A DNA stretch of 7,061 bases from Ignavibacteriales bacterium (GCA_027349615.1 DAIEML010000124.1:1-7061); one strand, 5' to 3'; counted from the first letter of the stretch, positions 1-6,433 are shown. Translations and numbers: made by a program. The notes: generated from the letters alone by a model not told the origin.

Positions 1-219
1 TGAAAAATTCTCCTCGCCGTATTTTTTATAATCATCGAGCAGCTCCTTAATTCCTTCGCTTCCGAATTTAAGCTCAAACTTGTGGCGATTAATTCTGCCG
101 GGGATATTCTTTGCGCTGCCAATAAATATTTTCCCGTTAACCAGATTTTTAATTTGATAAACGCCCATTGGTGTTAACGTTTGCTTATAGTTTTTCTTTA
201 ATTCTTTTTTATCAATCAA
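1..219 (-). CDS. GIY-YIG nuclease family protein, 5' part (runs off the left edge)
   Basis: Seventy-three codons are visible, with no stop before the window edge. Residues 19-34 hold the two strand motifs of a GIY-YIG fold as G-V-Y (19-21) and F-I-G (32-34), spaced by the usual N-L-V-N-G-K turn. They are followed by N-I-P-G-R-I-N-R-H-K, which supplies the conserved Arg (R42) and His (H46) of the active-site helix. The segment ending in K-Y-G-E-E-N-F matches the linker before the strand that normally carries the catalytic Glu, so that residue lies outside the window. Small stand-alone members of this family are common in bacteria and mostly uncharacterised; a DNA endonuclease role is family knowledge, not shown here. 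TTG at 219 is chosen as start because GGAAGG sits 5 bases upstream. The in-frame ATG at 168 would begin directly at the G-V-Y strand and remove the conserved lead-in. Confidence 0.8.
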   Translation of the reverse strand, partial: MIDKKELKKNYKQTLTPMGVYQIKNLVNGKIFIGSAKNIPGRINRHKFELKFGSEGIKELLDDYKKYGEENFS

Positions 220-224
220 TCTTC

Positions 225-230
225 CCTTCC
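225..230 (-). promoter_or_regulatory. Shine-Dalgarno site for the TTG-started GIY-YIG gene
   Basis: On the minus strand GGAAGG is followed by GAAGA and then TTG. The 5-base spacing supports initiation at TTG 219 rather than at the in-frame ATG 168, which has no such purine run upstream. Confidence 0.55.
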
Positions 231-265
231 TTTTTAAAGTAATAATTCAATCGTCTTAATTTATA

Positions 266-271
266 ATTATA
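266..271 (-). promoter_or_regulatory. candidate -10 box for the GIY-YIG gene
   Basis: The minus strand reads TATAAT here, about 47 bases upstream of the TTG start. No convincing -35 hexamer is seen at 16-18 bases, so this rests on the -10 match in AT-rich DNA and is weak. Confidence 0.25.
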
Positions 272-475
272 TCAATCAATATAGTTAAACTTTTTAATAA
301 TTAAACTGTCTAAAAAATTATTTCGATAATCTGATTGTAAATATAATAGAAGTAAACATGTTGCGATAACCGGCATAGCTCTATGAGAAAAGCGTTCAGC
401 AATATAAGAAATAAGATAACCTGGCTTGTACTGCCATGAAAGCGATTTATCTTGAAGCCCTTCTGAAAATAAAAT
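272..475 (-). pseudogene. possible gene remnant: 67-codon open stretch without a good start
   Basis: Reading the minus strand from 475 gives 67 sense codons before TGA at 274-272, bounded upstream by an in-frame TAA. The translation includes L-Q-D-K-S-L-S-W-Q-Y-K-P-G-Y-L-I-S-Y-I-A and then a hydrophobic run M-P-V-I-A-T-C-L-L-L-L-Y-L, which looks more like real protein than the low-complexity products expected from random AT-rich DNA. The only in-frame ATG is at 376 and gives 34 residues; it has no Shine-Dalgarno sequence. I do not recognise the protein. It could be the tail of a decayed gene on the same strand as the GIY-YIG gene, or chance. The GC-richer composition of 355-475 is the main support. 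Confidence 0.25.
342..347 (+). promoter_or_regulatory. candidate -10 box for the STAS-like gene
   Basis: A perfect TATAAT lies about 214 bases upstream of the ATG at 561. The best -35-like sequence (TTTCGA at 321-326) is only 15 bases away. If used, it implies a leader of roughly 200 bases. Support is weak. Confidence 0.2.
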
Positions 476-560
476 TTAATTTATTCGGCTCAGATATTTT
501 GAATTTAATAAATATGATTTTCCAGTTGTTTGTTATTCAACTAATATAAAGGAATAATTT

Positions 561-941
561 ATGTATAATAACCAATTAAATTTTGCAAAGAACCGGATGC
601 ATCTTAAAGTAGAAGGGAAAGTAGACGTCGCCGAAATGCAGCAATGGTCAGATGATCTTCTGAGCAAGCTTAAGAAACTAAAACCAGGATTCGGAGTAAT
701 TTCCGAAATATTAAATTGCCAGCCAACTTCAGAGGAAGGGAGACAAATCTTAGTCGATACTCAACGAAAAGCAAAAGAAATAGGAATGGGCCATGTCGTT
801 AGAATAGTTAAAAGCACCAATTTTGTTGCAGCAGCACAATGGCAAAGAAGCTCACGTTCGGTCGGATATACGGCGCTAGAAGCAGACAGCATTGAAGCCG
901 CAAATAAAACTTTAGATGATGCTGAAAAAAATAATCCTTAG
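561..941 (+). CDS. small STAS/SpoIIAA-like domain protein (tentative)
   Basis: This is a 126-residue soluble protein with no signal peptide or membrane segment. The order of elements looks like a STAS or SpoIIAA-like fold: a strand around 13-18, a helix at 23-40 (D-V-A-E-M-Q-Q-W-S-D-D-L-L), a strand in G-F-G-V-I-S-E-I (43-50), a P-T-S-E-E-G turn, a helix at 56-74, the strand H-V-V-R-I-V (78-83), and a final helix after an A-L-E-A-D-S-I-E-A-A segment. Similar small proteins carry the K-P-G-F-x-V-I and V-V-R-V-V patterns. The STAS assignment is inferred from these patterns, and no phosphorylatable Ser at the usual anti-anti-sigma position can be assigned. The start is supported by AAGGA at 549-553, 7 bases before ATG. 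It lies 86 bases upstream of the membrane-anchored gene on the same strand. Its function is unknown; regulatory or lipid-binding roles are both possible. Confidence 0.75.
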   Translation: MYNNQLNFAKNRMHLKVEGKVDVAEMQQWSDDLLSKLKKLKPGFGVISEILNCQPTSEEGRQILVDTQRKAKEIGMGHVVRIVKSTNFVAAAQWQRSSRSVGYTALEADSIEAANKTLDDAEKNNP

Positions 942-1027
942 TTAATTGAACTTGTCTGTGATAAATAAATTAATTTTTAAGCATAGGCAATCGTTCTAAA
1001 TTTTCTTTTTGTTATTTTCCATGAGCA

Positions 1028-1558
1028 ATGAAAAAAAGTTTGTCAATATTGCTCATCCTTCTGATCGCATTAAACTCATTTGGGTTTTACCTCATCTTCG
1101 GATATCTATATCTTGATTGTAAATTCGAGTCAGCTTTAGCAATCAATAATATTAAAAGTGAAAATTCAAAAGATATTTCATTGTTTATTCTGGATAAAAA
1201 TTCTTCTAATGGATGGCTTAACAAAGATGAATTGATAATAAATAATCATCACTATGATATTATTAAAAAGGAAATCAAATCAGATAAAATTTTTGTGTAC
1301 TGCTTAAATGATGAAAAAGAAGATAAAATATCAAATGAATTTGTAACTTTTAATAATATTTACAACGATAATCCGGCACACACAAAAAACATTTCCGATA
1401 TATTGCTCGACAAACTAATTAAGAATTTTTTATCTCCGCAATTAACTAATTACGTGAGCTGTACTTTTAATTACAGCTTCAACTCATTCGTTAAATCCAG
1501 CTATCATGTCCCCTTCAAAAATGTTCTCTCTCCTCCTCCAGAGCAGCCGTTAGTTTAA
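1028..1558 (+). CDS. membrane-anchored protein with C-terminal S-P-P-P-E motif, partner of TonB receptor
   Basis: This protein has 176 residues. Residues 1-28 form one hydrophobic segment (K-K-S-L-S-I-L-L-I-L-L-I-A-L then F-G-F-Y-L-I-F-G-Y-L) that should act as an inner-membrane anchor or uncleaved signal. The remainder is polar and probably periplasmic. Recognisable pieces are H-H-Y-D (74-77), the strand K-I-F-V-Y-C-L-N-D (87-95) and the C-terminal S-P-P-P-E (168-172). I recall proteins with this layout upstream of TonB-dependent receptors in Bacteroidota, where they have no assigned function. Cysteines are at 31, 92 and 145. No Shine-Dalgarno is visible. ATG 1028 is chosen because it starts the Lys-Lys hydrophobic leader; ATG 1021 is in another frame and stops early. 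No terminator separates it from the receptor gene 144 bases downstream, so co-transcription is likely. Confidence 0.8.
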   Translation: MKKSLSILLILLIALNSFGFYLIFGYLYLDCKFESALAINNIKSENSKDISLFILDKNSSNGWLNKDELIINNHHYDIIKKEIKSDKIFVYCLNDEKEDKISNEFVTFNNIYNDNPAHTKNISDILLDKLIKNFLSPQLTNYVSCTFNYSFNSFVKSSYHVPFKNVLSPPPEQPLV

Positions 1559-1573
1559 AATATTTAACCTGAA

Positions 1574-1589
1574 TAGATTTGCGGCAAAT
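1574..1589 (+). promoter_or_regulatory. candidate receptor promoter element overlapped by a 13-bp palindrome
   Basis: TAGATTTG at 1574-1581 matches the Bacteroidota -7 consensus TAnnTTTG. Bases 1577-1589 (ATTTGCGGCAAAT) form a perfect inverted repeat of two 6-base arms around one G. The two overlap by five bases, as expected for a repressor or activator site placed on a core promoter. A good -33 TTTG is lacking (TTTA at 1554-1557 is the nearest). It lies in the 144-bp gap before the receptor start at 1703. Whether this lineage uses the TAnnTTTG promoter is not established. Confidence 0.3.
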
Positions 1590-1702
1590 TGAACTTCATC
1601 AGCAAAAAGAATCTTAATTAATAAAATTATAGTTTCAGAAATTTCATGCTGCACAAGTTATTCAATCTATTAATTAATTTTTTAAAACATAAAAAAGAAA
1701 TT

Positions 1703-3958
1703 ATGAAGAAATTATATTTAACTATGGCGTTTGTTCTACTGCTCGCTAATATTTTTGTTTATGGTCAAGTAAATATTTCGGGCACAATAACCGATAAACA
1801 ATCAAAAGAAAAATTAGAAGGAGTTAACGTTTTCATCCAGGAGCTTCAGCGCGGAACAATATCGAGCGAAAACGGTTTTTATGAATTTAAAAATCTTCCT
1901 ACCGGAAGTTTTTCTATTCAGTTTACTAGACTAGGATATAAAACTATCATTGAAAGAATTTCAGCCGACCAACAAAACATAAAGCTTAATATAAATCTGC
2001 TGCCGACAAATATTGAAATGCAGGAAGTTGTAGTTGTTGGAAATTCTATTTCTACGCAGGAAAAAATTCCAATAAAAGTAGAAACATTAACTGCTCAAAA
2101 TCTTCGGAGAAATAATTCAGAAACGCTCGTTGATGCTTTAAGCAAGCTGCCGGGCATTTGGGAAATGTCAAATGGAGTAGGAATCTCAAAACCGGTAATC
2201 CGAGGAATGTACGGCTATAGAACCGCAACAATTATCGATGGAATAAAATTCGATAATCAGCAATTTCAAGATGAACACGGATTTGGGCTCGATGAGATCG
2301 GCATTGGCAAAGTTGAAATTATTCAAGGACCGGAATCGCTCATATACGGCTCCGGCGCGCTCGGAGGGGTAATTAATTTAATCCACGACCGCAATGCACC
2401 GGTTGGAAAAACTATCGGTAATTATAATCTAAAAATATTTTCAAATACTCTCGGTGCAAATACTTCTATCGGACTAGAAGGGACGAAAAATAATTTGAGC
2501 TGGCAGTTTCATCTTGGCGGTGAATCCAACGCAGATTATTTGAACGGAGACAACAACCGCGTACCAAACACAAGATTTACCGGCGGAACTGCAAAGGGTT
2601 TGCTAAATTATACGACTAATTCGATGAGTTCCGATCTTGAATATATTTATTCTTATCATATTTACGGAGTGTTTGAGCCTGCCGATTTAACAAATCCGAA
2701 AGATCAGCAGGAAAGTCATTTTGAAAGAGGATTCGACGGACCGCATCATATAATCGGTTTTCATATAATTTCACTTCAGAATCTTTTCTTTACTGGTAAT
2801 TCAAAAATAAAATTGAATTTAGGTTTCCAAAATAATCATAGACAAGAAATTGAAGGAAGTGATCAGAATTCTGCAAACATTGGCGAGCTTGATCTTGTTC
2901 TAAATACATTTTCATTTGATGCCGGATGGATTACACCTTTATTTTCCGGCACTGAATTAAGTATCGGGACTCAAGGTTCTTTTCAAAACAATAAAAATGA
3001 CGGGACCAGAATTTTAATTCCGGATGCAAATACTAACGAACTTTCTCTTTATTCATATTTAAAAGAAAACATAGATAAAATTGATCTAGAAGGCGGAATT
3101 AGGTACGATACAAAAAAAATAAATACATCAGAAATGGGGATTAAAGATTCGCTAAGCTATTTTGCTCAGGAGAATTTATCCTACAGTGCTTTTAATGCGG
3201 CTGCCGGCGGCTCTTATAGCTTGAATGACAACATCATTCTTAAAATAAATTTTGCAACCGGCTTCCGCGCACCTGATCTTGCAGAACTAACTTCTAATGG
3301 AATTCATGAAGGGACAACAAGATATGAAATCGGCAATCCGAATATGAATCTTGAAAATAATCTTCAAACAGATATCGGGGCTGTTTATCAAACATCCGTT
3401 TTTAGGATGCTGGCTAGTTATTTTTATAACAAAATAAAAAATTATATTTACCTTCAGCCATCATCGCAATATTCGGGAATTTATCAAAACTATTTCTTTC
3501 GGCAATCAGATGCATCAATTCAAGGCGGTGAGCTAAGCATTGATATAAAACCAAATGAGATTTTTGATTTTACAAGCGCGTATTCTTTTATTGAAGGTAA
3601 AAAGTATGACGGCAGCAAACTCCCATTCATGCCGGCAAATAAAATTGTTTCTAAAATAAATATTGGTTTGCCTGATTGGTCTTCGTTTAGTAAAAATTAT
3701 TTTGCAATAACCATGAGCAATTATTTAGATCAAAATAAAATAGCTTTTGGCGAAACTAGAACTCCCGGCTATTCTCTTTTAGATGTTTCACTTGGCTCAA
3801 GATTAGATATATCTAAAAAATTAATTGATGCAACTCTTTCCGTAACAAATTTGTTTGGTAAAGATTATATAGATCATCTAAGCTTATTGAAGCCGTACGG
3901 GATTTTTAATATGGGCAGAAATATTGTACTTACACTAAATTACTCGTTTGGATTGTAG
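1703..3958 (+). CDS. TonB-dependent outer-membrane receptor (possibly metal uptake)
   Basis: This is a 751-residue outer-membrane channel taking up a ligand with energy from TonB-ExbB-ExbD. It has a signal peptide at 1-21 (M-K-K-L-Y-L-T-M-A-F-V-L-L-L-A, cleavage likely before Q22), a carboxypeptidase-regulatory-like domain at about 23-105 (G-T-I-T-D to L-G-Y-K-T), the TonB box E-V-V-V-V-G at 108-113, and a plug at about 114-228 (L-P-G-I, V-I-R-G-M, D-G-I-K, V-E-I-I-Q-G-P, Y-G-S-G-A-L-G-G-V-I-N). A 22-stranded-type barrel follows, ending in L-F-G-K-D-Y and N-Y-S-F-G-L. D-E-H-G-F-G in the plug, P-H-H-I-I-G-F-H and G-F-Q-N-N-H-R-Q-E-I-E in the barrel resemble the ZnuD/OprC-type group, so a metal ligand is suspected but not proven. 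An upstream in-frame ATG at 1646 would add 19 residues in front of the signal peptide and has no ribosome-binding site; ATG 1703 is preferred. It follows the S-P-P-P-E gene and is closed by the hairpin at 4025-4058. Confidence 0.93.
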   Translation: MKKLYLTMAFVLLLANIFVYGQVNISGTITDKQSKEKLEGVNVFIQELQRGTISSENGFYEFKNLPTGSFSIQFTRLGYKTIIERISADQQNIKLNINLLPTNIEMQEVVVVGNSISTQEKIPIKVETLTAQNLRRNNSETLVDALSKLPGIWEMSNGVGISKPVIRGMYGYRTATIIDGIKFDNQQFQDEHGFGLDEIGIGKVEIIQGPESLIYGSGALGGVINLIHDRNAPVGKTIGNYNLKIFSNTLGANTSIGLEGTKNNLSWQFHLGGESNADYLNGDNNRVPNTRFTGGTAKGLLNYTTNSMSSDLEYIYSYHIYGVFEPADLTNPKDQQESHFERGFDGPHHIIGFHIISLQNLFFTGNSKIKLNLGFQNNHRQEIEGSDQNSANIGELDLVLNTFSFDAGWITPLFSGTELSIGTQGSFQNNKNDGTRILIPDANTNELSLYSYLKENIDKIDLEGGIRYDTKKINTSEMGIKDSLSYFAQENLSYSAFNAAAGGSYSLNDNIILKINFATGFRAPDLAELTSNGIHEGTTRYEIGNPNMNLENNLQTDIGAVYQTSVFRMLASYFYNKIKNYIYLQPSSQYSGIYQNYFFRQSDASIQGGELSIDIKPNEIFDFTSAYSFIEGKKYDGSKLPFMPANKIVSKINIGLPDWSSFSKNYFAITMSNYLDQNKIAFGETRTPGYSLLDVSLGSRLDISKKLIDATLSVTNLFGKDYIDHLSLLKPYGIFNMGRNIVLTLNYSFGL

Positions 3959-4024
3959 TCAATAATAGTTTAGCTTAACTCAATTTAATTTCATGCAGCC
4001 GCTAAGAGCAAATTATTAAACCTT

Positions 4025-4058
4025 AAAAAAAGAGCGGAAGTAAATCCGCTCTTTTTTT
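4025..4058. terminator. bidirectional rho-independent terminator
   Basis: A perfect 14-bp stem (AAAAAAAGAGCGGA against TCCGCTCTTTTTTT) encloses the 6-base loop AGTAAA. The runs of seven A and seven T give a U-tract in both directions. It sits 66 bases after the receptor stop and 37 bases beyond the stop of the convergent gene at 4096, so it ends both transcripts. Confidence 0.92.
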
Positions 4059-4095
4059 ATCTGTAAAATCTACAAAGCTATTTATTAATTTTTAA

Positions 4096-5088
4096 TCAGA
4101 AGAACAATACCCTTTCATCCTCTGTTTTCGCAAATATGCCGGTGGCAGGGCTTACGCCGAGTATATCCGGATCTTCGACATACATTGCAACTGTGAAGTT
4201 ATCTTTCAGATGAGGAGCTACAATCATTCTTGGCAAGCTCGGAGCTTTAATCATGTTCGGTCCTTCAATAACTTCTATTTCATAAAGCCCATCGGTAGTT
4301 GCCATAATAGTTTTGGTATTATTAAAGCTGACTGAATTTATCTTTTTTACATTCTCATCAAGCAGTTTGAATCTCAGCATTTCACCGCTTAAATCAAATT
4401 GATAAATCGTATTTTTTATCGTAGCAAGAAATGAATTTTCAACATTCGGCATTTTCTCCAGCTTATCTATCTTACCGAATTTATTCATTTCATCAACTGC
4501 TTCAACTTCAAGCATCGTGTCTCTCTTTTCAATTATATCAGGAATTAATTGCGCTGTTACAACTTCCTGTTTGTCTGTTAATCCGTATAATCTATCGCCA
4601 AGAATAATTACATTATCAATTGTTGTCTTCTTATTATTCCATTTAACATTGTTTGCAATGTAAAATGTTTTTTTATCAATTGATGCAATTACATGCCAGC
4701 GGGGTTTGCCTGCCGAGATATCAATATATTTTCTTGCACGAATTTTTTCAGTCAGTGATGGATATAATCCTCTAAGTATATTATACAACTTAGCGCTTCT
4801 GCACATTTTTAGAATATCTTCTTCACGGCCGACAACATAAAGCATCAATAGATCCGTTCCGATTAATTCTATTTCTCTAAAGTGTACATCAGCTTCAACA
4901 GTAAGCCCATCTATCCAATTTATTTCCCCAACATTCGGCGGAGTAAAAAATGATTGGCTTATAAATTCATCATTTTTATAATAAAGAGCTATGCCTCTTG
5001 TTTTTTCCCTCATTTCCAGTCCAGTTAATTCGGTCGGGATAACACTTGTCTGCACCTTCATTCTTTTAATATCTTCTTTTATTTTCAT
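4096..5088 (-). CDS. unrecognised 330-residue cytoplasmic protein
   Basis: I do not recognise this protein. It has no signal peptide or membrane segment, so it should be cytoplasmic. The N-terminal half has a conserved-looking block (E-M-R-E-K-T-R-G-I-A-L-Y-Y at 25-37, then D-L-L-M-L-Y-V-V-G-R-E-E-D-I-L around 79-93). The middle alternates short strands such as W-H-V-I-A-S-I-D and V-I-I-L-G-D-R-L-Y-G-L-T. The C-terminal part has blade-like repeats (I-Y-Q-F-D-L-S-G, I-N-S-V-S-F-N-N-T-K-T-I-M-A-T-T-D-G-L-Y-E-I-E-V) that recall a beta-propeller; this is inference. ATG 5088 is supported by AAGGAG at 5097-5102, 8 bases upstream; the Met at residue 10 has none. The gene is downstream of the sigma-54 activator on the same strand with a 252-base gap, and it shares the terminator at 4025-4058 with the receptor gene. 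Confidence 0.85.
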   Translation of the reverse strand: MKIKEDIKRMKVQTSVIPTELTGLEMREKTRGIALYYKNDEFISQSFFTPPNVGEINWIDGLTVEADVHFREIELIGTDLLMLYVVGREEDILKMCRSAKLYNILRGLYPSLTEKIRARKYIDISAGKPRWHVIASIDKKTFYIANNVKWNNKKTTIDNVIILGDRLYGLTDKQEVVTAQLIPDIIEKRDTMLEVEAVDEMNKFGKIDKLEKMPNVENSFLATIKNTIYQFDLSGEMLRFKLLDENVKKINSVSFNNTKTIMATTDGLYEIEVIEGPNMIKAPSLPRMIVAPHLKDNFTVAMYVEDPDILGVSPATGIFAKTEDERVLFF

Positions 5089-5225
5089 AACATCTTCTCC
5101 TTACAGTTTTTTTGAAAAAATTTAGATGATGTGTGAAAGAAATTAGGAATATTAATAATTCTACTAACGCATTAATAAAATAGCTTTGCAGATCAATTGA
5201 GTTATGAGAGTTTCAAGTTACAAAT

Positions 5226-5262
5226 AATATACCACTAATAAAGTTTGAATAACTATAGTTAT
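5226..5262 (-). promoter_or_regulatory. candidate promoter and 14-bp palindromic operator of the 330-residue gene
   Basis: The minus strand reads TGGTATATT at 5234-5226, an extended -10 (TGn plus TATATT). Seventeen bases upstream, where a -35 box should be, lies one half of the perfect palindrome ATAACTATAGTTAT (5249-5262). A weak -35 (AGTTAT) replaced by a symmetric site is typical of a regulator-controlled promoter. The implied leader is about 130 bases. No protein can be assigned to the site. Confidence 0.35.
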
Positions 5263-5340
5263 CAACGTACAATTAGCAGAAACAGGAAAACAATAGATAG
5301 TTTTATCGCAATTTTACGTCTGATTATTTTGATGGAAAAA

Positions 5341-6309
5341 TTATTTGGAATGATTGAATAATTCAGGATTTTTAGAAATGGTTCTGTAAAGAATGTCTTT
5401 AGAAATATGAAGAGAAGTCATAACTTTTTTATAATCTCCTTTGTAATAATCAATTGCATATTTAATTACGCTTTCGCGAAAAATTCTTTCTTTGTTTTTT
5501 AAGCTGCTATCTTCTGTCAACAAATACGTTTGATCATTTTCCATTGAAAAATCGGCAGTTAAATGCCGAGGTGAAATTATGTTTTCATTTTCTTCCAGCA
5601 TAACAATAGCAGATTCTATAATATTTTTTAATTCTCTAATATTTCCGGGCCAATTATAGCATAAAAATTTTTCCATCACTTCAACGGATGCCTCGCGTCC
5701 ATCGTAGCCCAATACTTTAATAAAATGTTGAACAAAACTTGGAATCTCATCAATACGTTCTCGAAGCGGAGGGATTTTAATTGTTATCGCATTTATTCTA
5801 TGATAAAGGTCTGATCTAAATTCTTCAGTAATAATTTTTTCTTTAAGATTTTTATTCGTAGCACAAATAAGACGGAAGTTGCTTGTCTCAACTTTAACAG
5901 AACCGACAGGAAAATATTCGCCGCTTTCTAGTACTCTTAATAATTTTCTCTGCATTCCTAAACTCATCTCGCCAATCTCATCAAGAAATAAAGTGCCATT
6001 ATCAGCAATTTTAAGTAATCCGATTTTGTTAAAATCAGCGCCGGTAAATGCACCTTTCACGTGGCCGAATAACTCACTTTCAATTAAATTATCCTGAATT
6101 GCCGAACAATTAAGTAAAACAAATTTTCCGGTTTTATTTCTTGAGGAATTATTATGAATAAATTGAGCAACCATTTCTTTACCAACGCCAGTTTCGCCAA
6201 TAATTAATACCGGAAAATCAACTCTGGCAATTCGTTCGGCAATGTTGTAAACATCCAACATCTTCTTATTTTTTATAATGGGATAATTATCTGTTTCTGG
6301 ATTTTTCAT
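5341..6309 (-). CDS. sigma-54-dependent transcriptional activator without N-terminal sensor domain
   Basis: This 322-residue bacterial enhancer-binding protein uses ATP hydrolysis to open sigma-54 RNA polymerase complexes. The AAA+ domain occupies about 11-250: Walker A G-E-T-G-V-G-K-E at 38-45, the sigma-54-contacting loop G-A-F-T-G-A at 86-91, Walker B G-T-L-F-L-D-E at 105-111, F-R-S-D-L-Y-H-R (164-171) with the arginine-finger residues, P-P-L-R-E-R (180-185) and W-P-G-N-I-R-E-L (220-227). A Fis-type helix-turn-helix ends the protein (about 280-312, I-S-K-D-I-L-Y-R). Only about 11 residues precede the ATPase, so there is no receiver, GAF or PAS domain, as in PspF. Control must come from a partner protein, expression level or an unseen sensor. 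All catalytic motifs are intact. No Shine-Dalgarno is seen before ATG 6309; the next Met (17) would cut into the conserved start of the domain. Confidence 0.95.
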   Translation of the reverse strand: MKNPETDNYPIIKNKKMLDVYNIAERIARVDFPVLIIGETGVGKEMVAQFIHNNSSRNKTGKFVLLNCSAIQDNLIESELFGHVKGAFTGADFNKIGLLKIADNGTLFLDEIGEMSLGMQRKLLRVLESGEYFPVGSVKVETSNFRLICATNKNLKEKIITEEFRSDLYHRINAITIKIPPLRERIDEIPSFVQHFIKVLGYDGREASVEVMEKFLCYNWPGNIRELKNIIESAIVMLEENENIISPRHLTADFSMENDQTYLLTEDSSLKNKERIFRESVIKYAIDYYKGDYKKVMTSLHISKDILYRTISKNPELFNHSK

Positions 6310-6433
6310 TTTGAAAAAGCTGCGATGTTGAAAACTGTTTTAGAGAGGAAGAACGCCAGTAATTCTTTTTTGAAATATAAATAATCTTTAGCCTAATAAA
6401 AATGTAACAAAAGAGTTGGTATATTTTCTACAA

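Larger units (their letters stand above)
220..560. other. 341-bp gap without a confident gene
   Basis: The flanks (220-350 and 480-560) are very AT-rich and look like ordinary promoter and leader DNA. The centre, about 355-480, is visibly richer in G and C and is covered by an open frame on the minus strand (272-475, listed separately). TATAAT-like boxes are present on both strands (266-271 minus, 342-347 plus), consistent with a divergent promoter region for the GIY-YIG gene and the gene at 561. The decamer ATCAATCAAT occurs at 211-220 and again at 271-280. No tRNA, recognisable riboswitch or strong terminator hairpin was seen by eye. Confidence 0.5.

Noticed and set aside
374..385. CATAG-CT-CTATG inverted repeat
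   Set aside because: The arms are only five bases with a two-base loop, too tight for a stable hairpin and likely chance.
383..549. Two mini-ORFs on the plus strand (18 and 37 codons) joined by an ATGA overlap and ending 11 bases before the gene at 561
   Set aside because: The overlap looks like translational coupling, but neither start has a Shine-Dalgarno sequence, the products have low complexity, and the opposite strand is more protein-like.
1021..1119. Alternative ATG at 1021 just ahead of the membrane-anchored gene
   Set aside because: It is in a different frame and runs into a stop after about 32 codons; the frame from 1028 encodes the hydrophobic leader.
1615..1679. TTAATTAATA at 1615-1624 and its inverted copy TATTAATTAA at 1670-1679
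   Set aside because: Both are pure A/T low-complexity words, expected often in this DNA.
5879..6097. 72-codon open frame on the plus strand
   Set aside because: It lies fully antisense to the conserved Walker A to Walker B region of the sigma-54 activator and has no ribosome-binding site.
6310..6433. Possible lost sensor domain upstream of the sigma-54 activator
   Set aside because: The gap is too short, no frame gives receiver, GAF or PAS-like sequence, and a terminator for the preceding gene lies within 125 bases.
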